A DNA stretch of 64,000 nt, taken from the NCBI GenBank assembly GCA_965204715.1, contig OZ242009.1, positions 4,216,001 through 4,280,000 of the forward strand, read 5' to 3'. Under the pieces are notes generated by a model. The model did not search any database. It was not told the DNA's origin and saw only the letters and a list, made by a program, of their open reading frames with translations. Made by a program: the position numbers and the translations under genes. This DNA comes from CATOSP01 sp965204715 (GTDB taxonomy: Bacteria > Chloroflexota > Dehalococcoidia > Lucifugimonadales > UBA3495). Shown in pieces: positions 14,500 to 22,506 of the stretch (its first letter is position 1; each line of letters starts with the position of its first letter).

Positions 14500-14650
14500 A
14501 CACACCCCGCCGGTGCGGGGATGGACCGGACACGGTCTACGTCCAGACGCTCACGGCCTAGATCACCCCGCCGGCGCGGGGATGGACCCAGCAATGGCAT
14601 CGATTAGACCATCGAGACCATGACCGCCCCGGAGGACCGGGGACCATGCG
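14500..14650 (+). CRISPR. cas-less mini-CRISPR, type I-E-like, two good repeats plus one degenerate
   Basis: The core CACCCCGCCGG(T/C)GCGGGG followed by ATGGACC occurs at 14503-14527 and 14564-14588, with one mismatch in 25 bases. Its CCCCGCnnnnGCGGGG hairpin followed by an 8-base ATGGACC(G/C) handle is the form of type I-E repeats. The CCCC blocks stand at 14505, 14566 and 14627, exactly 61 bases apart, which is a 29-nt repeat plus 32-nt spacer. The third unit (CCCCGGAGGACCGGGG) keeps the stem but diverges, as terminal repeats do. There is no AT-rich leader and no cas gene in the window. Spacers would be 14529-14560 and 14590-14621; I see no match to either in the window. Confidence 0.55.
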
Positions 14651-15162
14651 GCCAGGGGAGCCGCCCGGCGTGTGCACACCAGGGGCCGGAGGCCCTGAGA
14701 AGGGCGCCGGGAGCCGCGAAACCGCCCATCGTGTTCTAATTTCGCCGGACCGGGCGACCTAGCACTTTTGTTGCACAGCGCCAGCTACAAATCAGCCTCA
14801 AATTCTTAGATAAGGAGGGGGTATGTAGGGGGTGCCTCCGGCGCCTCGCACTTTTGTAGCACAGGTTTCCTAGCTGGCCCCTAGCTCAGATCTGAACAAA
14901 ACGGAACATCCGTGCCGCCCGAGTTGGCGATGCACAGAGCTGAACCTGCGAACCGCACAACTCATAGCTGTCCGCCCCCTCATAATTTTGGTGCACAGTT
15001 CCAGCTACGCCTCGCGCGCGCGTATGAGACCCCCCGGCGCCCTCCTGTCCTTGGCCGAAAATTAGAACATGCCTGGCATGCCCCGCCCCTTGACAAGGCC
15101 CTAGCCCGTCCCGTCCGGCCACTCTAAAATCCGTGCACAACCAGTGAGGAGTTGGGCGGAGC
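14651..15162. other. 512-bp non-coding region upstream of terminase, probable packaging/late control region
   Basis: No gene is visible. It contains three related direct repeats built on TTTTGTTGCACAG (14762, 14848, 14982), short TGCACA boxes at 14931 and 15134, a CATGCCTGGCATG palindrome near 15068 and TTGACA at 15090. Its place immediately before terminase small subunit is where cos or pac sites and late promoters usually lie. Confidence 0.45.
14762..14998. repeat. direct repeats upstream of terminase (possible TerS binding sites)
   Basis: GCACTTTTGTTGCACAG at 14762-14778 and GCACTTTTGTAGCACAG at 14848-14864 differ at one base; ATAATTTTGGTGCACAG at 14982-14998 is a third copy. Copies 1 and 3 also share CCAGCTAC six bases further on. 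Spacing is irregular (86 and 134 bp). Confidence 0.55.
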
Positions 15163-15357
15163 ATGGTCCAGGCAACAGAAACTGCTGTGCGCACCGGAGG
15201 CCCGGCGCACATCAACTGCACCGAGCCGGTAGCCGACCGGCAGTTGAAGATCATCCGGGCCTGCAGGAACGGCGCCGACTTCCCCGTCTCCGACACCGAG
15301 TCCCTCTGCACCCTCCACTTCATCAAGCGCTACGGCCGCGAGGCCGCGGGGCTGTGA
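15163..15357 (+). CDS. small phage protein of unknown function
   Basis: A 64-residue product; ATG at 15163 preceded by GAGGAG and GGCGGAG. It contains HINC, IIRAC and LCTLHF, so three Cys and two His, but no clear zinc-ribbon spacing. Position just before terminase resembles small HNH or TerS-accessory genes, though no HNH motif is present. Confidence 0.45.
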   Translation: MVQATETAVRTGGPAHINCTEPVADRQLKIIRACRNGADFPVSDTESLCTLHFIKRYGREAAGL

Positions 15358-15456
15358 CCCATTCCATAGGTTCTTTCCAGAGGGGGCAACAGCGGGCAGC
15401 TTGGCCTCGCCCCATTTCCGTAATTTTTCACCGCCCCGGTGGTCCGAAAATCGGCC

Positions 15457-16023
15457 ATGCCTGAGATAAACGACAGGGCCATCATCGCCATGATGCAGTC
15501 CGGCCTTTCCCAGCGGGAGATTGCCGACGCCCTGGGAGCCCCCCGGTCCACGGTGGGCAACCGCATCAGGCGGCTACGGAACCTTTACCAGCTCAGCCCG
15601 CCGCAGTCAGACGCGCAGCGCGACGGTGGCGCCGGGCCGGACGGCGACGTCGTGACCGATGCCGAACGTGTCGAGGCGCTCCGGCAGGCCAGCAACCATC
15701 TCTCGCGCCGGATCGCCAGGGACACCCGCGAGGGGCTGGACGTGGTGAAACAGGCCCAGGCCCTGGACCGCCTTATCCAGGCCGAAAAGAACTCGGTGGC
15801 CATGGGCCTGGAGCAGCGGACTCTCCTGTCCCGCGAGCAGGTATCGGAGATGCGACGGCGGCTGATCGCCCAAGTGGAGTCAATAGTCAGCCCTCGCCTC
15901 GCGCGTGACCTGGAGATGAACGGCTACGCCGGCGACGCCGAGGTCTTCGTTAGGGAGATCTGTTCCGACCTGATCACGGCAGTGGACCGGGAGTACCAGG
16001 TACTGGTGTCCCATGCCGACTGA
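15457..16023 (+). CDS. terminase small subunit
   Basis: A 188-residue protein directly before, and overlapping by 11 bp, the large terminase. The N-terminus has a helix-turn-helix (AIIAMMQSGLSQREIADALGAPRSTVGNRIRRL) that would recognise the packaging site; the central region is helical (ARDTREGLDVVKQAQALDRLIQAEK) for oligomerisation. ATG 15457 is preferred; GTG 15439 is in frame. Identification rests on this architecture plus position. Confidence 0.75.
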   Translation: MPEINDRAIIAMMQSGLSQREIADALGAPRSTVGNRIRRLRNLYQLSPPQSDAQRDGGAGPDGDVVTDAERVEALRQASNHLSRRIARDTREGLDVVKQAQALDRLIQAEKNSVAMGLEQRTLLSREQVSEMRRRLIAQVESIVSPRLARDLEMNGYAGDAEVFVREICSDLITAVDREYQVLVSHAD

Positions 16024-17641
16024 CGTCGTGGAGTGGGCTGAGAGAAACCTGACCCTGGAGGTTGCCGACCTGCCGGGCCGTCTCCGGCTGTTCCCCTACC
16101 AGAAGCAGCCGCTCCGGGACATCGTGGACCCTTCGGTCAACGAGGTGGACATGATGTGGGCCTCCCAGCTGGGGAAGACCCAGGTGGACTCGGTCTCGCT
16201 GTTGTACGTCATGTCGGAGACGCCCACCAGCGTGATGTTCATGCACGCGAGCGGGGACGGTCTGAAGAAGTTCATCCGGGAGAAGCTGGAGCCGACGCTG
16301 AAGGCCAACCCCGACATCAACCGGCTCCTGGTGAGAAACAACCGGGGCAGCCTGCCCGAAGACGGCTTCGAGTTCGAGGGCGGGTACTGCACGATGACCA
16401 CGCCCAGGAAGCGGTCGGGAAAGCACGGGTCGTCTGCCGCGCGGGTCTACGGGGACGAGATCGACGACTACGACAGCCCTACGGCCGTTTCGTCCCTGAC
16501 CCAGCGGACCATCACCTACCGGGACGCCACCCTGGTGCTGTCGAGCACCCCGACGATGGCCGGCTCTTCTCCCATCGAGTCGAGGTTCGAGATGGGGTCC
16601 CAGTCCTTCTGGATGGCAGTCTGCCCGCACTGCCGTTTCCCCCAGGTCCTGGAGTGGGCCAACGTGGTGGGCGCCTCCCTGTGCTGCACCCAGTGCGGTG
16701 TCCTTTGGTCCGAGCTCGACCGGCTCCGGGCCATAAGCGACGGCTTCTGGGAAGACCAGAACCCCGACGCGGACCCGGGCCACCGTTCCTACTGGCTCTC
16801 CCAGCTCTACAGCCCGATGGTGCCCCTGGCCAGGACGGTCGAGGAGGCGAAGAAGTACACGGACCAGGAGGTCTCCACCCAGATTCTCGCCTGGCCCTAC
16901 GAGGAGCGGGTGCTGCCGGAAATCACTCCGGACCAGGTGCAGCGCCGGGAGCTGGACTTCGACCCGGCCTACAGGACCGTGGGGGTGGACGTCCAGGGCA
17001 ACCGGCTGGAGTACTGCGTGCTGCTGTTCGACCGGACGCTCAAGCGCAAGCACATGGTCTGCCATCTCCAGATCCCGCGCCAGCCGGGGACCGGCCACTT
17101 CTACGTCCTGCGCCAGGACAACCCGCGGTTCAACTGGCTGTCGGTCGACGGCGGCTTCGACTACGAGCACGTAGAGCATGGGCTGTGGGCGGCCTGGCAA
17201 GACCGCTACTACCTGGAAAACCCCCTGCTGGAGATCGTCCGGGGTTACCCGGCGGCCAGCTTCGAGAAGCCGATCCGCGGCGCTCGCGGCGGAGGCGGCG
17301 CCTTCCGCTGGCTGGCGGTGGACGAGGCCAAGGTCCTGGTCGCCCAGGACATCATGTCCGGGGACCTGACCATAGCGCCGGACTGCCCGGTTCACACGCC
17401 GGCGCAGCTCACGGCGGAGAAACTGGTGCGGACCACGTCGCCCACCGGGAAGGTGCGGCGGGAGTGGCGGAAGAAGAACCCGCGGGCGGCCAACGAAGCC
17501 CTGGACTGCACGGTGTACGCCTACGCCGGCGCCCTTGGCGCCTATGCCCTGGACACCACTCCCTTGCCCAAGCCGGTCATTTCCAGTGGCCTCGCCGATC
17601 ATCTGGAAGGCCCGCATACGGAGCAACCATGGCGCGGATAG
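16013..17641 (+). CDS. terminase large subunit, lambda GpA type
   Basis: A 542-residue packaging motor with the GpA-family layout. A deviant Walker A, WASQLGKT, lies at residues 49-56, and Walker B is ARVYGDEIDD at about 143-152. A zinc-ribbon-like CPHCRF...CTQC at about 205-230 precedes the nuclease domain, whose first acidic strand is TVGVDVQGNRLEYCVLL at about 322. The C-terminal part has RKKNPRAANEALDCTVYAYAG, typical of the family's end. GpA-type terminases usually act at cos sites, so cos packaging is inferred. Confidence 0.92.
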   Translation: MPTDVVEWAERNLTLEVADLPGRLRLFPYQKQPLRDIVDPSVNEVDMMWASQLGKTQVDSVSLLYVMSETPTSVMFMHASGDGLKKFIREKLEPTLKANPDINRLLVRNNRGSLPEDGFEFEGGYCTMTTPRKRSGKHGSSAARVYGDEIDDYDSPTAVSSLTQRTITYRDATLVLSSTPTMAGSSPIESRFEMGSQSFWMAVCPHCRFPQVLEWANVVGASLCCTQCGVLWSELDRLRAISDGFWEDQNPDADPGHRSYWLSQLYSPMVPLARTVEEAKKYTDQEVSTQILAWPYEERVLPEITPDQVQRRELDFDPAYRTVGVDVQGNRLEYCVLLFDRTLKRKHMVCHLQIPRQPGTGHFYVLRQDNPRFNWLSVDGGFDYEHVEHGLWAAWQDRYYLENPLLEIVRGYPAASFEKPIRGARGGGGAFRWLAVDEAKVLVAQDIMSGDLTIAPDCPVHTPAQLTAEKLVRTTSPTGKVRREWRKKNPRAANEALDCTVYAYAGALGAYALDTTPLPKPVISSGLADHLEGPHTEQPWRG

Positions 17642-17850
17642 ACGACATGAAGGCGGAGCTGCGGGAGGTCAGGCAGCGGCTTGAAGAAGCCTACGCGGCC
17701 GCCGGCGGCTCGATGGAGGGCCGGTCCCTGACCCGCCAGTCACTGGACCAGCTGCGCAAGCGGGAGGCCGAGCTGACCTGGGCCATCGACCGGCACTACG
17801 GCGCCGGGCCCATCGGGGTCATCAGGGTGAAGGACGTGATCGACTCGTGA
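17629..17850 (+). CDS. gpW-like head-tail connector
   Basis: A 73-residue protein between terminase (overlap 13 bp) and portal (GTGA overlap). Two helices (DDMKAELREVRQRLEEAYAA; SLTRQSLDQLRKREAELTWAIDRHY) and a short basic C-terminal strand match the size and helix pattern of lambda gpW, which lies at the same place in lambda. gpW plugs the portal before tail joining. Confidence 0.7.
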   Translation: MARIDDMKAELREVRQRLEEAYAAAGGSMEGRSLTRQSLDQLRKREAELTWAIDRHYGAGPIGVIRVKDVIDS

Positions 17851-19055
17851 AGCTCCCCTTCGGCCTGCAGGTGGGACGCCCGGCGTCCCCGCGGCTGTCG
17901 GTCGCCGACAGCGAGCTCCGCAACAAGGAGTACGTCCAGCGGCGGATCGCCGAACTGACCGGCGGAAGGCCGGGATCGACGCCGCTGGAGTGGCGGCTGG
18001 CATGGCTGGCCGCCGGATCGGTCCTCAAGCGCCGGGGCATCCACCCGCGATTCTCCGGCCCCCGGGCCACCGAGGCCCTGGAGTCGTGGATGATGTACAA
18101 GCCGGACCCGGCAGGGAAGATGAAGGTCCGGGACATGCTCCGCGTGGTGCTGGTCGAGCTGATGTGGCGCGGGGAGGCCTTCGTGGAGCTATCGGAGGGC
18201 GGGAAGTTCATGCCCCAGCCGCCGCCTTCGGACATCGTTTACGACCCGGAGACACGTCTGCCCACGAAATACGTGTGGACCTCCTACCGGGAGTTCAGGG
18301 GGATGACGCTCCTCCCGGAGCAGGTCATGCACATCTACATCGAGATGTACGCGGGCCAGCGGCGGGGCCAGCGGCTCTACCGGATCGTCAGCGACATCGC
18401 GGTCGAGCGCCACAGCTATATCCGCTCCGCGGTGAGGCTCGCAAAACTGGCGAGCCGGTTCTGGGCGTTCCACAAGCCGAAGATGGGCCGGCCGACTGTC
18501 GACGATGACACCAACAGCGCGAAGAAGAACGAAATCACCATCGACATGGACGAGGACGAAATCTTCGAGATCGGCCCCGAGGACGACATCCTGTTCCCCA
18601 GGGTCGGGGCCCAGCCCATCCCGCCCAACGAGCTGGACCGGGTGGTGGGAACGACACTGGCCATGCCCTACGGAATATCCCGGATGTCGGTGCTTGGCGA
18701 CTCGGATGACGCCAACTACTCGTCGGCGCGGTTCGCCTACCTGGGCGACCAGAGGACCTGGGCGGTCTATTCGGAAAAAATCCTGGACTTCGTCCGGGAG
18801 CTCTACCGGGAATGGCCGGAGCGCCCCCTGTACGACCCCTTCCGCGTCGGCTGGTACGTGCCGCCGCCGGAGCACATCGACCCGACGAAGACAGCCTCGG
18901 CTAACCGGATACTGGTGGAGATCGGCGCCAAGGCGGTCCAGGAGGTCATCCTGGAAGACGACCGGGACCCGGAGACCACCTTCCGGCTCATCGAGGAGCA
19001 CCGGCGCCGGATGAGGCCGTCGGAAGAGACTGGACCTGGAGGAAACGATGGCTGA
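17847..19055 (+). CDS. portal protein
   Basis: A 402-residue portal. Position (TerL-gpW-portal) and motifs support it: WMMYKPDPAGKMKVRDMLRVVLVELMWRGEAFVEL in the wing, the long clip-side helix, and YGISRMSVLGDSDDANYSSARFAYLGDQRTW, close to the NYSSAR segment of lambda-type portals. The acidic loop ITIDMDEDEIFEIGPEDD is typical of the tunnel loop region. It forms the dodecameric ring at the packaging vertex. Confidence 0.88.
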   Translation: MKLPFGLQVGRPASPRLSVADSELRNKEYVQRRIAELTGGRPGSTPLEWRLAWLAAGSVLKRRGIHPRFSGPRATEALESWMMYKPDPAGKMKVRDMLRVVLVELMWRGEAFVELSEGGKFMPQPPPSDIVYDPETRLPTKYVWTSYREFRGMTLLPEQVMHIYIEMYAGQRRGQRLYRIVSDIAVERHSYIRSAVRLAKLASRFWAFHKPKMGRPTVDDDTNSAKKNEITIDMDEDEIFEIGPEDDILFPRVGAQPIPPNELDRVVGTTLAMPYGISRMSVLGDSDDANYSSARFAYLGDQRTWAVYSEKILDFVRELYREWPERPLYDPFRVGWYVPPPEHIDPTKTASANRILVEIGAKAVQEVILEDDRDPETTFRLIEEHRRRMRPSEETGPGGNDG

Positions 19056-19320
19056 CCCGGTACTCCTGCTGGAAAACACAGAGGCCACGTCGGAAGAGTT
19101 CACCGGCCTCGGAATCCCCATGTGGATCCAGATCGGGAGCCACGCGGGGGGCGTCTGGACCCTGCAGGCCCAGGACCCTGACGGGAACTGGGAGGACCTG
19201 GACGGGCAGACCTTCGACGGCGGCGGTCTTTGGCTGATCGCGCTCACTCCTCCCGGCGTGCCCATGCGAATCACCGGGGGCACGGTGGGAGCCAAGGCAT
19301 GGGTGTACAGCAATGGTTAA
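19048..19320 (+). CDS. small structural protein, beta-sandwich-like
   Basis: A 90-residue beta-rich protein overlapping the portal by 8 bp (IQIGSHAGGVWTLQAQDPDGNWEDLDGQTFDGGG). The pattern (response to a signal, a DGNWEDLDGQ turn, PMRITGGTVGAKAWV) resembles short single-domain phage proteins that decorate heads or fibres. Its overlap with the fibre-like gene downstream suggests they act together. Confidence 0.5.
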   Translation: MADPVLLLENTEATSEEFTGLGIPMWIQIGSHAGGVWTLQAQDPDGNWEDLDGQTFDGGGLWLIALTPPGVPMRITGGTVGAKAWVYSNG

Positions 19321-20287
19321 CACGAACTTGCTGCAGCCGCTCCTGGGCGGCGGGGGCAGGGGCTCCGGCTTCGCCCTGGGTCCGGCCCAGAACGAATTTG
19401 CCGACGCCGCGGCGCGGGACACCTACGCCGGGGGGAACGCGGCCTGGCTGGCGGAGTACAACGCGGACCGCTCCTTCTGGATCCGCGTCGGGGGCGCCGC
19501 CGGGAACATCCAGCGCCGGAACGCGGCCGGGAACGGATGGGAAAACGTCACGGGGGTGGTCTCCGGGCCGAGGGGCGCCAGGGGCAACCCGGGCTCCGAC
19601 GCGGCGGTGAACGCGGCCAACGTGGACCCGCTGATCCAGGCGTACAGGGGGGGCATCGCCGGCCTGACCCTCGACGAGCCCCAGATACCGGCTGGCATAG
19701 CCCGGGACAGCGAGGTGACGGCGGCCATCGACGGCCTGGTGAACGGAGCGCCCGGCGGGTTGAACACGCTGGACGAACTGGCCCAGGCGATGAACGACGA
19801 TCCGGCCTTCCACGCCACGGTCTCCGCGGCGCTGAACGCACGGCAGACCGTTGACCAGGTGAACCAGCTGATCGCGGACTACCTGGCGGCCTCCGTCATG
19901 GGCAACACCGAGGAGGGCATCCTGGTGACCTTCCTCAACGGCAAGTTCAACTTCGTGGTGCGGGAGTCGCCCAGGGCCACCCTCTACTTCGGCACCAGCG
20001 ACGACGCGGTCCCGACCGGCGCGGAGCTGACCATCGCCGGAGCCGGCGGCGCCGGGACGATCAGGGCCTACGCCGGGAGCAAGCACCACCTGATCGCCAG
20101 GCTGGCGTCCGAGCCGGACATCGCCAGCGTGCGTTATTCCGACGACCAGTCGAACACGAACCAGATCGGGGCCTTCACCAAGTACCGGGACACGGTGGTC
20201 CCCAGCGGGGAGATTGCGGCGTACAGCGTGTGGGTGTCCAACCAGGCCCTGACCCAGGCCGAAGACGTCACCCTGACGGTGGTGTAG
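19313..20287 (+). CDS. fibre-like protein with collagen-type linker
   Basis: 324 residues. Gly-rich start, a collagen-like GPRGARGNPGSDA segment near residue 85, and the segment GGLNTLDELAQAMNDDPAFHATV, the classic helical linker seen in many phage tail and head fibres. The C-terminal 130 residues are beta-rich (ELTIAGAGGAGTIRAYAG). Its place inside the head operon, not with the tail fibre at 27467, suggests a head fibre or whisker. Confidence 0.6.
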   Translation: MVNTNLLQPLLGGGGRGSGFALGPAQNEFADAAARDTYAGGNAAWLAEYNADRSFWIRVGGAAGNIQRRNAAGNGWENVTGVVSGPRGARGNPGSDAAVNAANVDPLIQAYRGGIAGLTLDEPQIPAGIARDSEVTAAIDGLVNGAPGGLNTLDELAQAMNDDPAFHATVSAALNARQTVDQVNQLIADYLAASVMGNTEEGILVTFLNGKFNFVVRESPRATLYFGTSDDAVPTGAELTIAGAGGAGTIRAYAGSKHHLIARLASEPDIASVRYSDDQSNTNQIGAFTKYRDTVVPSGEIAAYSVWVSNQALTQAEDVTLTVV

Positions 20288-20289
20288 TC

Positions 20290-21585
20290 ATGCCGATCAC
20301 GCTGCGAGACTTCCTGAACTTCCCGTTCAACGGCGGCCGGGGCATCCGGGCCGACCAGATAGCGGACGTGGACGTGCCCGTCCTGGCCCGGAACGTTGAC
20401 GACATCATGTCCGGCCGGCTGGGGTACACCTGGCGGTATGCCATCCTGTTCCGCAGCCAGAGTCCGAGCGAAGCCGACCTGGTCCACCAGATGCACAGCG
20501 CCTCCAGCGAGTTCCCGGAGCTGACGACCCCGGAGTTCACCCAGGAGGACACCTACTTCGGGGCCGTGGCCATACCGCTGGCGGCGCCGGAAGCCTACGT
20601 GAACGCCGAAAGAAGTCTGTCGGCTAACATACTGGACAGAGGCAGCCGGTACCGGCGTCTCCAGGACCCGGTGTACGTCAACGGCGTGCCCCACAGGGTC
20701 TACGTCAGCCGGTACTACCTCCGTCCTTCCTGGGAGAGCGGCGCGCAGCTGACTCTGGTCCCCCGGCTGCGCTTCTCCCGCTACGCGAGGTACGCAATCT
20801 CCAGCGTCTCGTCCGGGCATCCGGCCTTCAGCGACTCCTGGACCAGGTCCAACAGCCCGGTGCTGACCCTGGACGGCTTCGCGGGGCAGGCCCGCCACGT
20901 CCATATAGCGATTCCCCACGGCACGGTGACGCCAACCCGCATCAGCCTGGCGGCGCACGGCGCGGACAACCTGGCCGGGGCCTTCACCCGCGCGGGGAGC
21001 CTGTTGATGATCGACGGCGTGCCCTACGCGGTCTACTCGTCGGACAACCGTCTCGCCGCCGCCGCCTATTCCGGGAGGAGCATCGTGGTCCTGCCGGAGA
21101 GGGCGGACATACCGTACTACGAGGCCCCCACCGTGCTGGCCGATGCGGCGGTGGGCTTCACCTGGTACGCGGGCTTCTACGACTGGCCGAGCTCCGGGCG
21201 GCAGCCAACGAACCCGGTAACGGCCGCGCTGATCAACGCGGGCACGGGGGTGTCCAGTTCCAGCACGGCCCAGATCGTCATGCCCGACGACGGGGACGGG
21301 GACCCCTACCAGCCCGACGCCAACCGGCACTACGTGAGGTTCCTGGCCCAGCCGTCCACCGCCGCCGCCATCGACGGCCTCTACAGCGTCCCTCTGATCA
21401 CCTACGACTCCCTGGAGGCCAAGCAGGCGCGGGCGACCCAATGGTGGACGACCTCGTGGAACCGGCAGGCCGACGACGTGGTGGTGAACGGCGTGACCTA
21501 CAACGTATGGCTGAACCGCCAGACCGTGAGTTTCTGGTACAGCAACCCCAGGAGCGGGGAGCGGTTCCACGCCTTCAGGAGCTGA
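20290..21585 (+). CDS. large structural protein of unknown function
   Basis: 431 residues starting 2 bp after the fibre-like gene. It contains a duplicated theme: VYVNGVPHRVYVSRYYL, MIDGVPYAVYSSDNRL and VVNGVTYNVWLNRQTV, three short beta hairpins of the form NGVxYxVxxxxxxL. This suggests a repeated beta domain, as in head decoration or fibre proteins. Many Tyr and Trp, no enzyme motif. Confidence 0.55.
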   Translation: MPITLRDFLNFPFNGGRGIRADQIADVDVPVLARNVDDIMSGRLGYTWRYAILFRSQSPSEADLVHQMHSASSEFPELTTPEFTQEDTYFGAVAIPLAAPEAYVNAERSLSANILDRGSRYRRLQDPVYVNGVPHRVYVSRYYLRPSWESGAQLTLVPRLRFSRYARYAISSVSSGHPAFSDSWTRSNSPVLTLDGFAGQARHVHIAIPHGTVTPTRISLAAHGADNLAGAFTRAGSLLMIDGVPYAVYSSDNRLAAAAYSGRSIVVLPERADIPYYEAPTVLADAAVGFTWYAGFYDWPSSGRQPTNPVTAALINAGTGVSSSSTAQIVMPDDGDGDPYQPDANRHYVRFLAQPSTAAAIDGLYSVPLITYDSLEAKQARATQWWTTSWNRQADDVVVNGVTYNVWLNRQTVSFWYSNPRSGERFHAFRS

Positions 21586-21587
21586 TC

Positions 21588-21728
21588 ATGGAGCGGTGCG
21601 ACACGCCCGGCTGCGAGGGCGAGGAGGAGGCCGTCATCGTCATCGACGGCGAGGAGGTGCGCCTCTGCGCCCGGTGCGCACATCTGTTGACCAGGGTCGC
21701 CAAGCTGGCGGCCGGTGAGCCGGAATGA
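21588..21728 (+). CDS. 46-residue zinc-finger microprotein
   Basis: ATG at 21588 just after the previous stop. MERCDTPGCEGEEEA...VRLCARCAHLL has CxxxxC and CxxC pairs about 20 residues apart, a compact zinc ribbon. It is the only such microprotein in the structural arm. Confidence 0.5.
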   Translation: MERCDTPGCEGEEEAVIVIDGEEVRLCARCAHLLTRVAKLAAGEPE

Positions 21729-21807
21729 TAGGAGGGCTTGGCAAGGGACTTCCGTCCGGCCCAGTCGTTTCTTACCCTTTCCGGGAGACCGGCGGAGGCG
21801 TGAACTG

Positions 21808-22071
21808 ATGGACGGCGCCAGGGCGCAGATATACGGGGCGATCATCGTCGCCCTCGTGTCGATGGGCATAGCGGTCGGGACCTTCCTTCACTCCAGCGGG
21901 CAGATCGAGGCGCACCTGGGGGACCTGGAGCGCCGGGAGACCCGCATGGAGGAGAAGGTCGACGACATCCGGGAATACGTCCACCGGATAGACCTGCGCC
22001 TGGTGCGAATGGAAGAGAGGTCCAACGGCGTGCGCGGTCCCAGGGCGCTGAGGGAGGACACCCTGCCATGA
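21808..22071 (+). CDS. membrane plus coiled-coil protein, holin-like or lysis accessory
   Basis: 87 residues: MDGARAQ, one transmembrane helix (IYGAIIVALVSMGIAVGTFL), then a heptad coiled coil (IEAHLGDLERRETRMEEKVDDIREYVHRIDLRLVRMEE). This is the inverse order of XhlA-type proteins but the same parts. A longer GTG start at 21715 would add an unlikely Arg-rich leader. Next to another membrane protein, so the pair could be the lysis cassette. Confidence 0.55.
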   Translation: MDGARAQIYGAIIVALVSMGIAVGTFLHSSGQIEAHLGDLERRETRMEEKVDDIREYVHRIDLRLVRMEERSNGVRGPRALREDTLP

Positions 22072-22105
22072 GCACCGAACATCCAGCCAAACATATGGAG
22101 ATGCG

Positions 22106-22483
22106 ATGACTGAGCCAGAAGTGATGAACACCCCAATCAGGGACAAGATCAAGCCCAACATTTTGATTCTGACCGTGGTCGGAGCCCTGCTGGCCGCCCT
22201 GTTTGTGGCCGGCGGCGTGTCCATGGTTGTGATGTCGGGGAATTCCCCCAGCGACATGATGGTCGCCGCGATCGCAGTCATGTTCACCGGCGCCGTGGGC
22301 ATCGGCGGGGCGATCATCGCCCTGGCGGGGCAGGTGGCCACCAATGACCCGCCCAACCACGTGCAGGCCGTCCTCGACTACGGGAAGTACATCATCGACC
22401 GCGTCGCGCCCGTCACCGGGTCCGGCCGGCCGGCGGGTTCCGAATCGGGTGACATGGACGTCCCCGACATCCGGAACGGCTAG
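22106..22483 (+). CDS. putative two-helix holin
   Basis: 125 residues with two transmembrane helices (ILILTVVGALLAALFVAGGVSMVVM and MMVAAIAVMFTGAVGIGGAIIALAG) joined by a short loop, and a polar C-terminal tail. Size and topology fit a class II holin. No endolysin gene is recognised nearby, so the assignment rests on topology only. Confidence 0.5.
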   Translation: MTEPEVMNTPIRDKIKPNILILTVVGALLAALFVAGGVSMVVMSGNSPSDMMVAAIAVMFTGAVGIGGAIIALAGQVATNDPPNHVQAVLDYGKYIIDRVAPVTGSGRPAGSESGDMDVPDIRNG

Positions 22484-22506
22484 GACCGGCCGGGGAGCAG
22501 GCTTAG

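Noticed and set aside
15974..17626. Long minus-strand frame opposite the large terminase
   Set aside because: Composition is that of an antisense shadow of a GC-rich gene, no ribosome site, and the terminase frame has clear motifs.
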